Below are positions 19,153 to 27,643 of a stretch of 64,000 nt of DNA, in pieces. Source of the DNA: Cytobacillus sp. NJ13 (GTDB taxonomy: Bacteria > Bacillota > Bacilli > Bacillales > Cytobacillaceae); assembly GCA_030348385.1 (NCBI GenBank), contig JAUCFP010000006.1:4925501-4989500 (forward strand), given 5' to 3'. The notes beneath the pieces are model-generated. The model was not told the DNA's origin, ran no database searches, and saw only the letters and a program-made list of their open reading frames with translations. Each line of letters opens with the position of its first letter. Within the stretch, counting starts at the first letter, position 1. The position numbers and the translations under genes are program-made.

Positions 19153-19263
19153 AAAAAAAAATGGCCAGTGCCTTGCGGGCACTGGCGAATCTAGGGAGTT
19201 TAGGGGTATGGATCTAGCTGTAGTTTTATCTTTCCCCCATAACTCAAAAGCTAAACTTTTTTA
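19153..19263. ncRNA. structured intergenic element, possible small RNA (strand unclear)
   Basis: GCCAGTGCC/GGCACTGGC (19163-19171/19178-19186) is preceded by an A-run, i.e. a good intrinsic terminator when read on the minus strand. AGTTTAG (19197-19203)/CTAAACT (19251-19257) closes an outer stem that also pairs TATGG/CCATA (19207/19237) and ends in TTTTTT on the plus strand. The minus-strand RNA would carry unpaired C-rich motifs (ACCCC, CTCCC) just before its terminator, a feature of Gram-positive regulatory RNAs. A weak minus promoter, TTTACA-N17-AATAAA, lies at about 19290. It matches no RNA family I can name. Confidence 0.4.
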
Positions 19264-19351
19264 TTCAAAAAATTGACTTGATTGTAAATTTTGGTCTTGT
19301 CTTGGTATTATGTATATAGTGAAAAAGAAACTTGGCAGAGGAGCGATGACT

Positions 19352-19789
19352 ATGAATATGGATTTCAACTTATTTATGAATGATGTTGTAAGGCAGGCGC
19401 GGCAGGAAATCGTGCATGCCGGCTATACAGAATTAACGACACCGGAAGAAGTGGATGAAGCCCTTAATAAAAAAGGCACCACACTTGTAATGGTGAACTC
19501 AGTCTGCGGATGTGCAGGCGGAATTGCCCGCCCTGCGGCCCTGCATTCCCTGCATTATGATAAGCGCCCTGACCATTTGGTTACTGTATTTGCCGGCCAG
19601 GACAAAGAAGCAACAGAAAAAGCAAGATCTTATTTTACTGGCTATCCGCCATCATCACCATCTTTTGCTCTTCTTAAAGACGGAGAATTATGCACGATGA
19701 TCGAGCGTCATGAAATTGAAGGTCATGAGCCAATGGCTGTTGTTCAAAAACTGCAGGATACCTTTGAGAAATATTGCGAAGAGCTTTAA
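19352..19789 (+). CDS. brxB: bacilliredoxin BrxB (YqiW)
   Basis: Thiol-disulfide protein that removes bacillithiol from S-bacillithiolated proteins. The 145 residues equal the B. subtilis length when started at the ATG at 19352 (SD AGAGGAG at 19337-19343, 8-base spacer); an earlier in-frame ATG at 19346 is too close to that SD. The active site is the CGC motif, Cys52 and Cys54, in [10 protein letters not shown]. Monocistronic: structured element upstream, terminator downstream. Confidence 0.95.
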   Translation: MNMDFNLFMNDVVRQARQEIVHAGYTELTTPEEVDEALNKKGTTLVMVNSVCGCAGGIARPAALHSLHYDKRPDHLVTVFAGQDKEATEKARSYFTGYPPSSPSFALLKDGELCTMIERHEIEGHEPMAVVQKLQDTFEKYCEEL

Positions 19790-19797
19790 GCGGAAAG

Positions 19798-19822
19798 GTC
19801 CCGAATTACGGGACTTTTTTTT
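19798..19822 (+). terminator. terminator after brxB
   Basis: GTCCCG (19798-19803)/CGGGAC (19809-19814), then eight T. Confidence 0.88.
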
Positions 19823-19873
19823 ATGTCTATTTATCTGAATAATTAAACTTCTAATAAATATTTAAAAATCTTA

Positions 19874-19945
19874 TTGCATAAATATAAAAATCTGTTAAAA
19901 TTCATTTTAGTGAATATTTATTAATAGTTATGCAGAAATTATTCA
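19874..19945. promoter_or_regulatory. candidate ArgR/AhrC boxes upstream of artP
   Basis: TGAATATTTATTAA (from 19911) and TGCAGAAATTATTCA (19931-19945) each resemble the palindromic ARG box TGAATnnnnATTCA, with centres about two helical turns apart. A weaker TTGCATAAATAT lies at 19874. The B. subtilis artPQR genes are known AhrC targets. AT-rich sequence makes chance matches possible. Confidence 0.45.
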
Positions 19946-19968
19946 TATTTTATAGGGGGGAAACTAAA

Positions 19969-20760
19969 ATGAAAAAAGTCATCATGATTGCTTTAAGTAT
20001 ACTTTTAGTCGGCGTATTAGCTGCATGCGGCACAAGTGAAGAAGCCAGTACTGGAAGCGGCTCAGGGGAAAACTCAGATAAAAAAGTATTAACTATGGGT
20101 ACATCAGCGGATTATCCGCCATTTGAATATGTAGATTCCGCAAAAGGGGAAGAAATCATCGGTTTTGATGTGGATTTGGCCAAAGCGATCGCTGAAAAAT
20201 TGGGTTATGAGATACAAGTGAAGGATATGGACTTTAACGGATTGATTCCTGCATTGGAAACAAGCCAGGTAGATTTTGTTCTGGCTGGTATGACACCTAC
20301 TGAAGAGCGCAAACAAAACGTTGATTTCAGTGATGTATATTATACAGCGAGTCACATGATCGTTTCGAAAAAGGGAAGCGGAATTGAGTCTTTGGAAGAT
20401 TTGAACGGGAAAACTTTAGGTGTGCAGCTTGCCTCCATTCAGGCTGATAAAGCAGAAGAAATTGGTGAGACAGTTGATATGACTGTGGAAAACCGCAACC
20501 GCATCCCTGAATTGATTCAGGAAATTATGGCAGGCCGTTTTGATGCTGCCATGATTGAAGACACTGTTGCAAAAGGATACTTTGAAAAAAATGAAGATCT
20601 TGGCGGTTTTACAATCGAAGAAGCTGAAGCTGAGGCAGGTTCTGCCATTGCTTTTCCAAAAGACAGTGAATTAACTGAGAAATTTAATGCAGAGCTTGCG
20701 AAGATGAAAGAAAACGGTGAATTGGAAGAACTGATCGTAAAATGGTTTGATAACAAATAA
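19969..20760 (+). CDS. artP: arginine-type amino acid ABC transporter, substrate-binding lipoprotein
   Basis: Extracytoplasmic binding protein anchored as a lipoprotein. It has 263 residues; the signal peptide MKKVIMIALSILLVGVLAAC ends with lipobox LAAC and lipidated Cys20, then a Ser/Gly-rich linker and a type-3 solute-binding domain (SADYPPFEYVD, GFDVDLAKAIAEKLG). The start at 19969 is chosen by GGGGGG just upstream and the signal peptide; an in-frame start 39 bases earlier has no SD. Specificity for arginine is inferred from synteny with B. subtilis yqiXYZ; lysine or histidine cannot be excluded. Confidence 0.9.
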   Translation: MKKVIMIALSILLVGVLAACGTSEEASTGSGSGENSDKKVLTMGTSADYPPFEYVDSAKGEEIIGFDVDLAKAIAEKLGYEIQVKDMDFNGLIPALETSQVDFVLAGMTPTEERKQNVDFSDVYYTASHMIVSKKGSGIESLEDLNGKTLGVQLASIQADKAEEIGETVDMTVENRNRIPELIQEIMAGRFDAAMIEDTVAKGYFEKNEDLGGFTIEEAEAEAGSAIAFPKDSELTEKFNAELAKMKENGELEELIVKWFDNK

Positions 20761-20775
20761 TTCCGCTGGGAATTG

Positions 20776-20810
20776 GCGTCCAAGGCATATTTTCCTTTGG
20801 ACGCTTTATT
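20776..20810 (+). terminator. intra-operon attenuating hairpin between artP and artQ
   Basis: GCGTCCAAGG (20776-20785) pairs with CCTTTGGACGC (20794-20804) with one bulge, followed by TTTATTCTT. A partial terminator here would give excess binding protein over permease, a common ABC-operon design. Confidence 0.65.
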
Positions 20811-20856
20811 CTTCCCGGGAAACTAATAAACTATTTATAGAGAGGATGGAAAGATA

Positions 20857-21516
20857 GTGAATCTGGATTTTCAGCAGTTCATTCCCTCCCTTCCATATAT
20901 ACTTAAAGGCATTGGTGTTACGCTTCAAATAGTTTCTATGGCAGGAATATTGGGTTTTGTATTAGGTATTATTCTATCATTCTTTAAAATCAGCAGATTT
21001 AAACTACTTGGGTGGATAGCAGATGCCTATACATCCGTATTTAGAGGAACACCTCTTGTTCTTCAGCTGATGCTCATTTATTATGGATCGCCCCAGCTGA
21101 TCGGGTATAAAATTGATCCATCAACAGCTGCCATTCTGTCATTTGGACTAAACTCAGCAGCCTATATTTCTGAGATTATCCGGGCCGGCATCCTGGCTGT
21201 TGATAAGGGTCAAAGTGAAGCGGCCATGGCTTTAGGTGTCCCATATAGGCCTGCCATGATGGATATTATTCTCCCGCAGGCAATGAAAAACATTTTGCCT
21301 GCTTTGATGAACGAGTTTATTACCCTTACAAAAGAATCTGCAATCGTAACGGTTATTGGGGTAACAGACGTGATGCGCCGGGCTTACATCGTGGGAGGCG
21401 AAAAGTTTTCCTACTTCGAACCAATACTGATTGCCGGGCTTATCTATTACATTATGGTAATGATCCTGACTGTGCTTGGAAAAGGGATTGAAAGGAGAAT
21501 GAGACGCAGTGATTAA
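20857..21516 (+). CDS. artQ: amino acid ABC transporter permease
   Basis: Membrane subunit (219 residues) of the HisMQ type, about five membrane segments, with the ATPase-contact EAA loop around [28 protein letters not shown]. The GTG start at 20857 follows AGAGAGGATGGAAAG. Its end overlaps artR by 8 bases. It presumably forms a homodimer, as only one permease gene is present. Confidence 0.93.
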   Translation: MNLDFQQFIPSLPYILKGIGVTLQIVSMAGILGFVLGIILSFFKISRFKLLGWIADAYTSVFRGTPLVLQLMLIYYGSPQLIGYKIDPSTAAILSFGLNSAAYISEIIRAGILAVDKGQSEAAMALGVPYRPAMMDIILPQAMKNILPALMNEFITLTKESAIVTVIGVTDVMRRAYIVGGEKFSYFEPILIAGLIYYIMVMILTVLGKGIERRMRRSD

Positions 21517-22231
21517 AGTGGAAAATTTGCATAAACATTTCGGTAAACTTGAAGTTCTTAAAGGAATTTCAACCAGTATTCAAGATGGCGAAGTAGTAGC
21601 TATTATTGGTCCATCCGGATCCGGCAAGTCAACATTGCTGCGCTGCATCAATCTCCTGGAAGTGCCTACAGACGGCAGGATCATGATTAACGGGCAGGAC
21701 ATTACGGATAAGGGCACGAACATTATGAAAGTGCGCCAAGATGTGGGGATGGTTTTTCAGCATTTTCATTTATTTCCGCACAAAACGGTCCTTCAAAACC
21801 TGACTTATGCACCAATGAAGGTAAAGGGAGTTTCGAAATCGGAAGCTGAGAAAACAGGGCTCGAGCTTTTGGAGAAGGTCGGATTATCAGCCAAAGCATA
21901 CGAATATCCAAATCGGTTATCCGGGGGACAGAAGCAAAGGGTTGCGATTGCCAGAGCTCTTGCTATGAAGCCTGATGTCATGCTGTTTGATGAACCCACA
22001 TCCGCTCTTGACCCGGAAATGGTGAAAGAAGTTCTGGACGTTATGAAAAATTTAGCCCATACAGGCATGACAATGGCGATTGTTACCCATGAAATGGGAT
22101 TTGCCCGTGAAGTGGCAGACAGGGTGCTTTTCCTGGATGGCGGCGTGCTTGTAGAGGATTCTTCACCAAAAGAATTTTTTTCTAATCCTAAGAGTGAACG
22201 TGCAAGGGATTTCTTGCAAAAAATGCTATAA
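21509..22231 (+). CDS. artR: amino acid ABC transporter ATP-binding protein
   Basis: ATPase subunit (240 residues) energising ArtPQ. Walker A is GPSGSGKST near residue 34, the signature [15 protein letters not shown], and Walker [13 protein letters not shown] followed by the switch His in VTHEMG. The GTG start at 21509 lies within the artQ end; AGGAGAATGAGACG provides the SD. Confidence 0.95.
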   Translation: MIKVENLHKHFGKLEVLKGISTSIQDGEVVAIIGPSGSGKSTLLRCINLLEVPTDGRIMINGQDITDKGTNIMKVRQDVGMVFQHFHLFPHKTVLQNLTYAPMKVKGVSKSEAEKTGLELLEKVGLSAKAYEYPNRLSGGQKQRVAIARALAMKPDVMLFDEPTSALDPEMVKEVLDVMKNLAHTGMTMAIVTHEMGFAREVADRVLFLDGGVLVEDSSPKEFFSNPKSERARDFLQKML

Positions 22232-22247
22232 TCGATATATGCTATGG

Positions 22248-22284
22248 GAGAAGATGATCAAAAGGATCATCTTCTCTTTCGCTT
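22248..22284 (+). terminator. terminator of artPQR
   Basis: Perfect 12-bp stem GAGAAGATGATC/GATCATCTTCTC (22248-22259/22265-22276), followed by a T-rich tail. Confidence 0.9.
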
Positions 22285-22348
22285 TTCTCAAAACAAACAG
22301 CCTTCTTTAAATTTAGGGGCGGGCAAATGAATATAGGAGTTTGACTAA

Positions 22349-23341
22349 ATGAAATACAGAATTGGCTATAGGACAATCAAGACTGCCCTGGGAACCTCCA
22401 TTAGCATCATGATTGCACAGATGCTGCAGCTTGACAATTTTGTCTCTGCAGGAATATTGACTATTTTATGCATAAAAGTAACGAAGAAAAAATCTCTGCG
22501 AGCTTCATGGGACCGTTTTTTTGCCTGCTTAATGGCAATGGCGTTTTCTTCCTTGTTATTTGAGGGGATTGCCTACCATCCGCTTGTAATTGGACTTCTG
22601 CTTCTGTTTTTTATTCCTGCAGCTGTCATGGTGAAGGCAAGCGATGGGATTGTGACGAGCTCCGTTATTATTTTACATATTTATTCTGCAGGGGAAGTTT
22701 CCATGGAACTTCTGCTGAATGAGCTGGGCATTATCATTGTCGGTATTGGTGTGGCCCTGATCGCGAACCTGTATATGCCTAGCCTGGAATCAAAGCTTAA
22801 GGAATATAGGCTCGAGATAGAAGAAAACTTTAAGATTATATTTGACGAAATCGTGAAGTATTTGCGTACTCATGAAAGCAGCTGGGACGGCAGAGAAATT
22901 ACTGAAACAATGGAATTGATTGATGAGGCAAAAACATTGGCCTTCAGGGATGTGGAGAACCACTTCCGCAGAAACGAAAATTTATATTATCACTATTTCA
23001 AAATGAGGGAAAAACAATTTGAAATTATTGAGCGTGTCCTTCCGAGTGTAACTTCCATTGCACTCCCTGTTGAACAGGGGGAAATGATTGCTGATTTTAT
23101 TGAAGAATTATCAGAGCATATCCATCCAGGCAATACAGCCATACAATTCCTTGAAAAATTGTATCGCATGAGAGTATCTTTTGAAAATATGGAGCTCCCC
23201 AAGACAAGGGAGGAATTTGAAGCACGTGCTGCCCTGCTGCACTTTGTTAAAGAAATGGAACAGTATTTAATTATAAAAAGCTCATTTAAAGGGTTAAAGG
23301 ATGGGGAAATGAATCAAAGCCGCACTGCAGAAGCAAACTAA
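22349..23341 (+). CDS. yqjA: YqjA, aromatic acid exporter family 1 (ArAE_1) membrane protein
   Basis: 330 residues. The N-terminal half has about four membrane segments (for example AGILTILCIKV, FFACLMAMAFSSLLFEGI, LVIGLLLLFFIPAAVMV, LGIIIVGIGVALIANLYM). The C-terminal half is a soluble, charged helical domain (from about 150). This is the architecture of the ArAE_1/DUF939 family, whose Bacillus member is YqjA. Transport of aromatic acids is a family label and not shown for YqjA. AGGAGTTTGACTAA precedes the ATG. Confidence 0.85.
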   Translation: MKYRIGYRTIKTALGTSISIMIAQMLQLDNFVSAGILTILCIKVTKKKSLRASWDRFFACLMAMAFSSLLFEGIAYHPLVIGLLLLFFIPAAVMVKASDGIVTSSVIILHIYSAGEVSMELLLNELGIIIVGIGVALIANLYMPSLESKLKEYRLEIEENFKIIFDEIVKYLRTHESSWDGREITETMELIDEAKTLAFRDVENHFRRNENLYYHYFKMREKQFEIIERVLPSVTSIALPVEQGEMIADFIEELSEHIHPGNTAIQFLEKLYRMRVSFENMELPKTREEFEARAALLHFVKEMEQYLIIKSSFKGLKDGEMNQSRTAEAN

Positions 23342-23368
23342 GGAAAAGGACTTGGAGCGTGAATAAGC

Positions 23369-23899
23369 ATGCTAAAATTTGCTGCAGCGGCCCTCATGTT
23401 TTTTTCGTTTTCCCCAATCTGGCCTTTGGGACCCAATCCGCTGCCCGGAGATCCATTTTTAATTGTCAATAAACGGACAAATGAAGTCGCGTTTATTCAT
23501 GATCATAAAGTGCAGAGTGTAATCACAGCTGCAACTGGGAAAACGGATGATCTTACACCTGAAGGGGTGTTCACTGTTATCGTTAAGGCAGCTGATCCTT
23601 ATTATAGGAAAAAGGATATTAAAGGCGGTGACCCCCGTAATCCTCTCGGGACAAGATGGATTGGATTTGATGCAGAGAATACAGATGGAAGAATTTATGG
23701 CATTCACGGGACGAACGACCCTGCATCCATCGGCAGGTACGTGTCCAATGGATGCATTAGATTGCAGAATGAAGCAGTCGAGTCGTTATATGAATCTGTA
23801 CCGATTGGTACAAAAATTTTAGTTGTCACCTCTCCCGAAAATTTTGATGAACTTGGAAGAGAGTACGGCGCAATAAAAAGTGATGGATTGAAAGAATAA
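23369..23899 (+). CDS. yqjB: L,D-transpeptidase (YkuD domain), YqjB-like
   Basis: Secreted cell-wall enzyme of 176 residues forming L,D-crosslinks or attaching ligands to peptidoglycan. An N-terminal hydrophobic segment (LKFAAAALMFFSFSPIWPL) serves as signal or anchor; the YkuD domain runs from PFLIVNKRTNEVAF to the C-terminal region. The catalytic motif HGTNDPASIGRYVSNGCIRL contains the nucleophilic Cys in SNGCIRL. The SD is modest (GGAG about 11 bases upstream). It begins 27 bases after yqjA, so co-transcription is likely. Confidence 0.88.
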   Translation: MLKFAAAALMFFSFSPIWPLGPNPLPGDPFLIVNKRTNEVAFIHDHKVQSVITAATGKTDDLTPEGVFTVIVKAADPYYRKKDIKGGDPRNPLGTRWIGFDAENTDGRIYGIHGTNDPASIGRYVSNGCIRLQNEAVESLYESVPIGTKILVVTSPENFDELGREYGAIKSDGLKE

Positions 23900-23903
23900 G
23901 CAG

Positions 23904-23930
23904 CTGCATCTGAATGGATGCAGTTTTTTT
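23904..23930 (+). terminator. terminator after yqjB
   Basis: CTGCATC/GATGCAG (23904-23910/23917-23923) followed by seven T. Confidence 0.88.
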
Positions 23931-24029
23931 ATGCAATGGCCGCCATTGCAAAGCATTCTGGGAGTAAAATAAAATGGAATACATGTTAGGTGAATTGAAA
24001 ATATGCAGAAAAAAACACAATCATGCCAG

Positions 24030-24064
24030 AAAAAAGCTGCCCGGAATTGCCATCCGAAGCAGCT
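24030..24064 (-). terminator. terminator of prli42 (minus strand)
   Basis: AGCTGC/GCAGCT arms (24059-24064 and 24035-24040) with an inner CGGA/TCCG pair, followed on the minus strand by TTTTTT. Confidence 0.8.
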
Positions 24065-24075
24065 GAAAAATCCTG

Positions 24076-24171
24076 TTATAAAAACATCGACATCCCCATA
24101 ATGAGGGTGGATGCGAGCATTGCAAATATCATTAAATAAACAATCACTTTCGTCATTTTCTTATTTGACAT
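24076..24171 (-). CDS. prli42: Prli42-type stressosome-associated membrane microprotein (31 aa)
   Basis: A 31-residue single-span protein: basic N-terminus MSNKKMTKVIVYLMIFAML, then a hydrophobic stretch ending GMSMFL. Prli42 in Listeria anchors the stressosome (RsbR) at the membrane; related 31-residue proteins are found across Bacillaceae. Start chosen by a strong SD (GAGGAGGAA) 5-6 bases upstream on the minus strand; a much longer in-frame reading (to 24333) has no support. It has its own terminator. Too short for most gene callers. Confidence 0.85.
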   Translation of the reverse strand: MSNKKMTKVIVYLMIFAMLASTLIMGMSMFL

Positions 24172-24289
24172 TCTATTCCTCCTCGTCCCAATTCTTACTA
24201 TTATTTTACTAGTAAACATCAAATTGAACAACCGCTCAATTAATAAAAGGATATTCGACATTTTTAACGAATATTTAAATAATAGAATC

Positions 24290-24314
24290 AAAAAAACCCC
24301 GCGTCTGCGTGGGG
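24290..24314 (-). terminator. minus-strand intrinsic terminator with no minus-strand gene upstream
   Basis: CCCCACG/CGCGGGG-type stem (24297-24303 with 24308-24314) followed on the minus strand by TTTTTTT. It lies between the mmcE start and the prli42 promoter region and may insulate prli42 from antisense transcription or end a small antisense RNA. Confidence 0.55.
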
Positions 24315-24350
24315 AATTTACAAATTCCGACATCCAGGAGGAGGGAACAT

Positions 24351-24761
24351 ATGATCAAGAAGGTGGACCATATTGGAATTGCTGTCAGGTCTATTGATGA
24401 AGCGCTTCCATTTTATACTGAAACGCTTAAACTTGAATTTCTCGGAATTGAGGAAGTGGGGAGTCAAGGAGTAAAGGTTGCTTTTATTAAAGCAGGAGAA
24501 ACGAAACTTGAACTTCTGGAGCCGACAAGTGAGAATAGCCCAATTGCCAAGTTTATAGAAAAGCGAGGCGAAGGCCTGCACCATGTAGCATTAGGTGTTG
24601 ACAGCATACAGGAACGTATAAACGAAATGAAGGAACAGGGCATCAGGATGCTCCAGGAAGAACCGAAGTTGGGCGCTGGCGGTGCCCAGGTAGCCTTTAT
24701 GCATCCGAAATCAACAGGCGGCATATTATATGAATTCTGTGAAAAGAAAGGATTGAAATAA
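24351..24761 (+). CDS. mmcE: methylmalonyl-CoA epimerase
   Basis: Converts (S)- to (R)-methylmalonyl-CoA, linking the carboxylase (next gene) to the MutAB mutase at 14-18 kb. The 136-residue VOC-fold protein has metal ligands in VDHIGIAV (His near the N-terminus), GEGLHHVALGV, and a C-terminal Glu in GGILYEFCE. Start at 24351 by AGGAGGAGGG 5-6 bases upstream; the longer in-frame reading begins before this SD. It ends 3 bases before mmdA. Confidence 0.93.
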   Translation: MIKKVDHIGIAVRSIDEALPFYTETLKLEFLGIEEVGSQGVKVAFIKAGETKLELLEPTSENSPIAKFIEKRGEGLHHVALGVDSIQERINEMKEQGIRMLQEEPKLGAGGAQVAFMHPKSTGGILYEFCEKKGLK

Positions 24762-24764
24762 AGC

Positions 24765-26315
24765 ATGGCAGACATCTATGAGAAAATAAACGAACTATAC
24801 GATCGCCGCAGGGAAGTTGAACTGGGCGGCGGGGATGAGCGTATACAAAAACAGCATGAAAAAGGGAAACTGACTGCCCGTGAGCGAATTGATTTATTAG
24901 TAGATCCGGGAACTTTCGTTGAGCTGAATCCATTTATTGAACACCGCAGCACGGATTTTGGTTTGGAAAATCAAAAAGGGCCAGGCGATGGAGTAGTAAC
25001 AGGCTATGGGAAAGTGAATGGCAGGCCCATTTTCCTTTTCTCCCAGGACTTTACCGTCTTTGGCGGGGCCCTCGGGGAAATGCATGCAAAAAAAATTGCG
25101 AATGTAATGGACTTGGCGGCTGAAAATGGGGCTCCATTTGTAGGCTTGAATGATTCCGGCGGTGCCAGAATCCAGGAAGGTGTTGTTTCCCTTGATGGAT
25201 ACGGCCATATTTTCTACAGGAATTCCATTTACTCGGGAGTGATTCCGCAGATTTCTGTCATCATGGGGCCTTGCGCCGGCGGTGCGGTTTATTCTCCAGC
25301 GATCACGGATTTTGTTTTCATGGTGGAAAAAACTAGCCAGATGTTCATAACTGGCCCAAAAGTAATCGAAACGGTCACAGGGGAAAAGATTTCACCGGAG
25401 GACCTTGGCGGTGCCAGGGTACATAATACCATCAGCGGAAACGCACATTTTAGAGGTGAGTCTGAAGAGGAAGTTATTGAACAGGTGAGGAGACTGTTAA
25501 GCTACCTTCCGCAGAATAATGAGGAAAAACCGCCAATGTCAGAACGGGATGAGGACGATGATTACCGTCCGGATTTGACAGACGCCATTCCTTTTGATGC
25601 CCTTCGTCCATATGACGTCCGAAAAGTCATTGAACAGGTAGTGGATAAAGATACTTTTATGGAGGTACAGCGTGACTTTGCTAAAAATATTGTAGTCGGT
25701 CTTGCCCGAATCAAGGGTGAGACGGTGGGACTTGTCTGCAATCAGCCGAAGGTAATGGCAGGAGGCCTTGATATTGATTCTTCCGATAAGGCTTCAAGGT
25801 TTATCCGGTTCTGTGATTCCTTTAATATTCCTCTTATTACATTTGAGGACGTTACAGGCTTTTTCCCAGGTGTTAAACAGGAGCATGGCGGGATCATACG
25901 TCATGGCGCAAAGATTCTCTATGCTTACTCAGAAGCAACAGTGCCAAAGCTTACTGTTATTTTAAGAAAAGCATTCGGAGGAGCCTACGTTGCCCTGAAC
26001 AGCAAATCTATTGGCGCAGATCTTGTATTTGCATGGCCGAATGCGGAAGTTGCCGTAATGGGTCCTCAAGGTGCAGCCAACATTATTTTTGCAAGGGAAA
26101 TCCAGAATAGTGAAGATCCCGAGGCCACCAGGGCACAAAAAATCGAGGAGTACAGAGAAAAGTTCGCCAATCCATATGTGGCGGCAAGCCGGGGAATGGT
26201 GGATGATGTCATCGATCCGCGAGAAACCAGAATCAAGATCATTCAGGCGCTTGAAATGCTGCGCAATAAAAAAGAAAACAGGCCTCATAAAAAGCATGGA
26301 AATATCCCGCTATAA
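24765..26315 (+). CDS. mmdA: acyl-CoA carboxylase carboxyltransferase subunit (propionyl-CoA carboxylase beta type)
   Basis: 516-residue carboxyltransferase of the crotonase fold. The two oxyanion-hole regions are visible: DSGGARIQEGV and GPCAGGAVYSPA in the N-half, and FGGAYVALNSK in the C-half. With epimerase and mutase genes nearby it most likely acts on propionyl-/methylmalonyl-CoA. B. subtilis YqjD is the counterpart. No biotin carboxylase or biotin carrier gene occurs in the window, so the partner subunits must be elsewhere. A decarboxylase (MmdA) role is the alternative. Confidence 0.92.
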   Translation: MADIYEKINELYDRRREVELGGGDERIQKQHEKGKLTARERIDLLVDPGTFVELNPFIEHRSTDFGLENQKGPGDGVVTGYGKVNGRPIFLFSQDFTVFGGALGEMHAKKIANVMDLAAENGAPFVGLNDSGGARIQEGVVSLDGYGHIFYRNSIYSGVIPQISVIMGPCAGGAVYSPAITDFVFMVEKTSQMFITGPKVIETVTGEKISPEDLGGARVHNTISGNAHFRGESEEEVIEQVRRLLSYLPQNNEEKPPMSERDEDDDYRPDLTDAIPFDALRPYDVRKVIEQVVDKDTFMEVQRDFAKNIVVGLARIKGETVGLVCNQPKVMAGGLDIDSSDKASRFIRFCDSFNIPLITFEDVTGFFPGVKQEHGGIIRHGAKILYAYSEATVPKLTVILRKAFGGAYVALNSKSIGADLVFAWPNAEVAVMGPQGAANIIFAREIQNSEDPEATRAQKIEEYREKFANPYVAASRGMVDDVIDPRETRIKIIQALEMLRNKKENRPHKKHGNIPL

Positions 26316-26392
26316 TGGATTCCTGATTTGCTGTGCTAAAATATTGGAGTTATACTTGCTTAGTAAGCTTAAATTTGGAGGTTTGTACATAA

Positions 26393-27505
26393 ATGATTAA
26401 TGAGGAACGCTTATTAAACGAATTTCTGGAACTGGTGCAAATTGATTCTGAAACAAAGTATGAAGCTCAAATTGCAAAAGTGCTGAAGAAAAAATTCAGG
26501 GATCTTGGGGTTGAGGTGTACGAAGATGATACAACTGCACAGACCGGACACGGTGCAGGTAACCTCATCTGCACTCTTCAGGGAACTAAAGAAGGAACAG
26601 ATACAATTTATTTCACTTCCCATATGGATACGGTTGTTCCTGGAAAAGGAATTAAACCTTCCATCAAGGACGGCTATGTTGTAACCGATGGAACAACGAT
26701 CCTGGGAGCCGACGACAAGGCAGGACTTGCCGTTATGCTTGAAGTTGTTAAAGTCCTGAAAGAGCAGAATTTTGCTCATGGAACTATCCAGTTCATTATC
26801 ACAGTTGGTGAAGAATCCGGACTGGTCGGAGCGAAGGTTCTCGATCCTTCACTTGTTAAAGCGAAGTTTGGCTACGCTCTGGATAGTGACGGCAAAGTCG
26901 GAAATATTATCGTTGCCGCCCCGACACAAGCTAAAGTTAAAGCTGCTATTCTAGGGAAAACAGCACATGCCGGTGTAGCCCCTGAGAAAGGCATTTCTGC
27001 TATCACTATGGCAGCGAAAGCGATCTCAAGAATGCCGCTTGGCCGCATTGATGAAGAAACAACGGCTAACATTGGCCGTTTTGAAGGCGGACAGCAGACG
27101 AATATCGTGTGTGATCATGTTGATATTTTAGCAGAAGCACGTTCATTAATTCCTGAAAAAATGGAACAGCAGGTAGCTAAAATGAAAGAAGCTTTTGAAA
27201 GTGCTGCCGAAGAAATGGGCGGCAGAGCTGAAGTGGATGTTCAGGTTATGTATCCTGGCTTTAAATTTGGCGAAGGCGACCATGTCGTTGAAGTAGCCCG
27301 CAGGGCGGCTGCAAAAATTGGCCGCAGCTCGGAGCTTCTTCACAGCGGAGGCGGAAGTGATGCGAATGTTATTGCGGGCTTTGGCATTCCAACAGTCAAT
27401 CTTGCTGTTGGCTACGAAGAAATTCATACAACCAATGAGCGTATGCCTATTGAAGAACTAACTAAACTGGCTGAAATGGTCATTGCCATTATCGAAGAAG
27501 TCTAA
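26393..27505 (+). CDS. yqjE: M20-family peptidase, tripeptidase T-like (YqjE)
   Basis: 370-residue co-catalytic zinc aminopeptidase. Metal and active-site motifs: TSHMDTVVPG (His and Asp), GADDKAGLAVMLE (bridging Asp), GEESGLVGA (general base Glu) and the C-terminal HSGGGSDANV. The lid domain spans about 180-300. It belongs to the PepT-like subfamily; the peptide substrate is not known. GGAGGTTTGTAC precedes the ATG. Separate from mmdA by 77 bases, with its own terminator. Confidence 0.9.
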   Translation: MINEERLLNEFLELVQIDSETKYEAQIAKVLKKKFRDLGVEVYEDDTTAQTGHGAGNLICTLQGTKEGTDTIYFTSHMDTVVPGKGIKPSIKDGYVVTDGTTILGADDKAGLAVMLEVVKVLKEQNFAHGTIQFIITVGEESGLVGAKVLDPSLVKAKFGYALDSDGKVGNIIVAAPTQAKVKAAILGKTAHAGVAPEKGISAITMAAKAISRMPLGRIDEETTANIGRFEGGQQTNIVCDHVDILAEARSLIPEKMEQQVAKMKEAFESAAEEMGGRAEVDVQVMYPGFKFGEGDHVVEVARRAAAKIGRSSELLHSGGGSDANVIAGFGIPTVNLAVGYEEIHTTNERMPIEELTKLAEMVIAIIEEV

Positions 27506-27520
27506 AGCGTAAACTTAAAA

Positions 27521-27549
27521 AAGGGAACCCGATACGGTTCTCTTTTTTA
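27521..27549 (+). terminator. terminator after yqjE
   Basis: AAGGGAACC/GGTTCTCTT (one G-U) with loop CGATAC, then TTTT. Confidence 0.8.
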
Positions 27550-27643
27550 TATTACAGAATTCAATTAGTTTCCTCTCTAGTTAGAAAATAATGGCTATGA
27601 TATATTAGTTTTATACATAAGTGTTGTCCGAGGGGGATATGGA

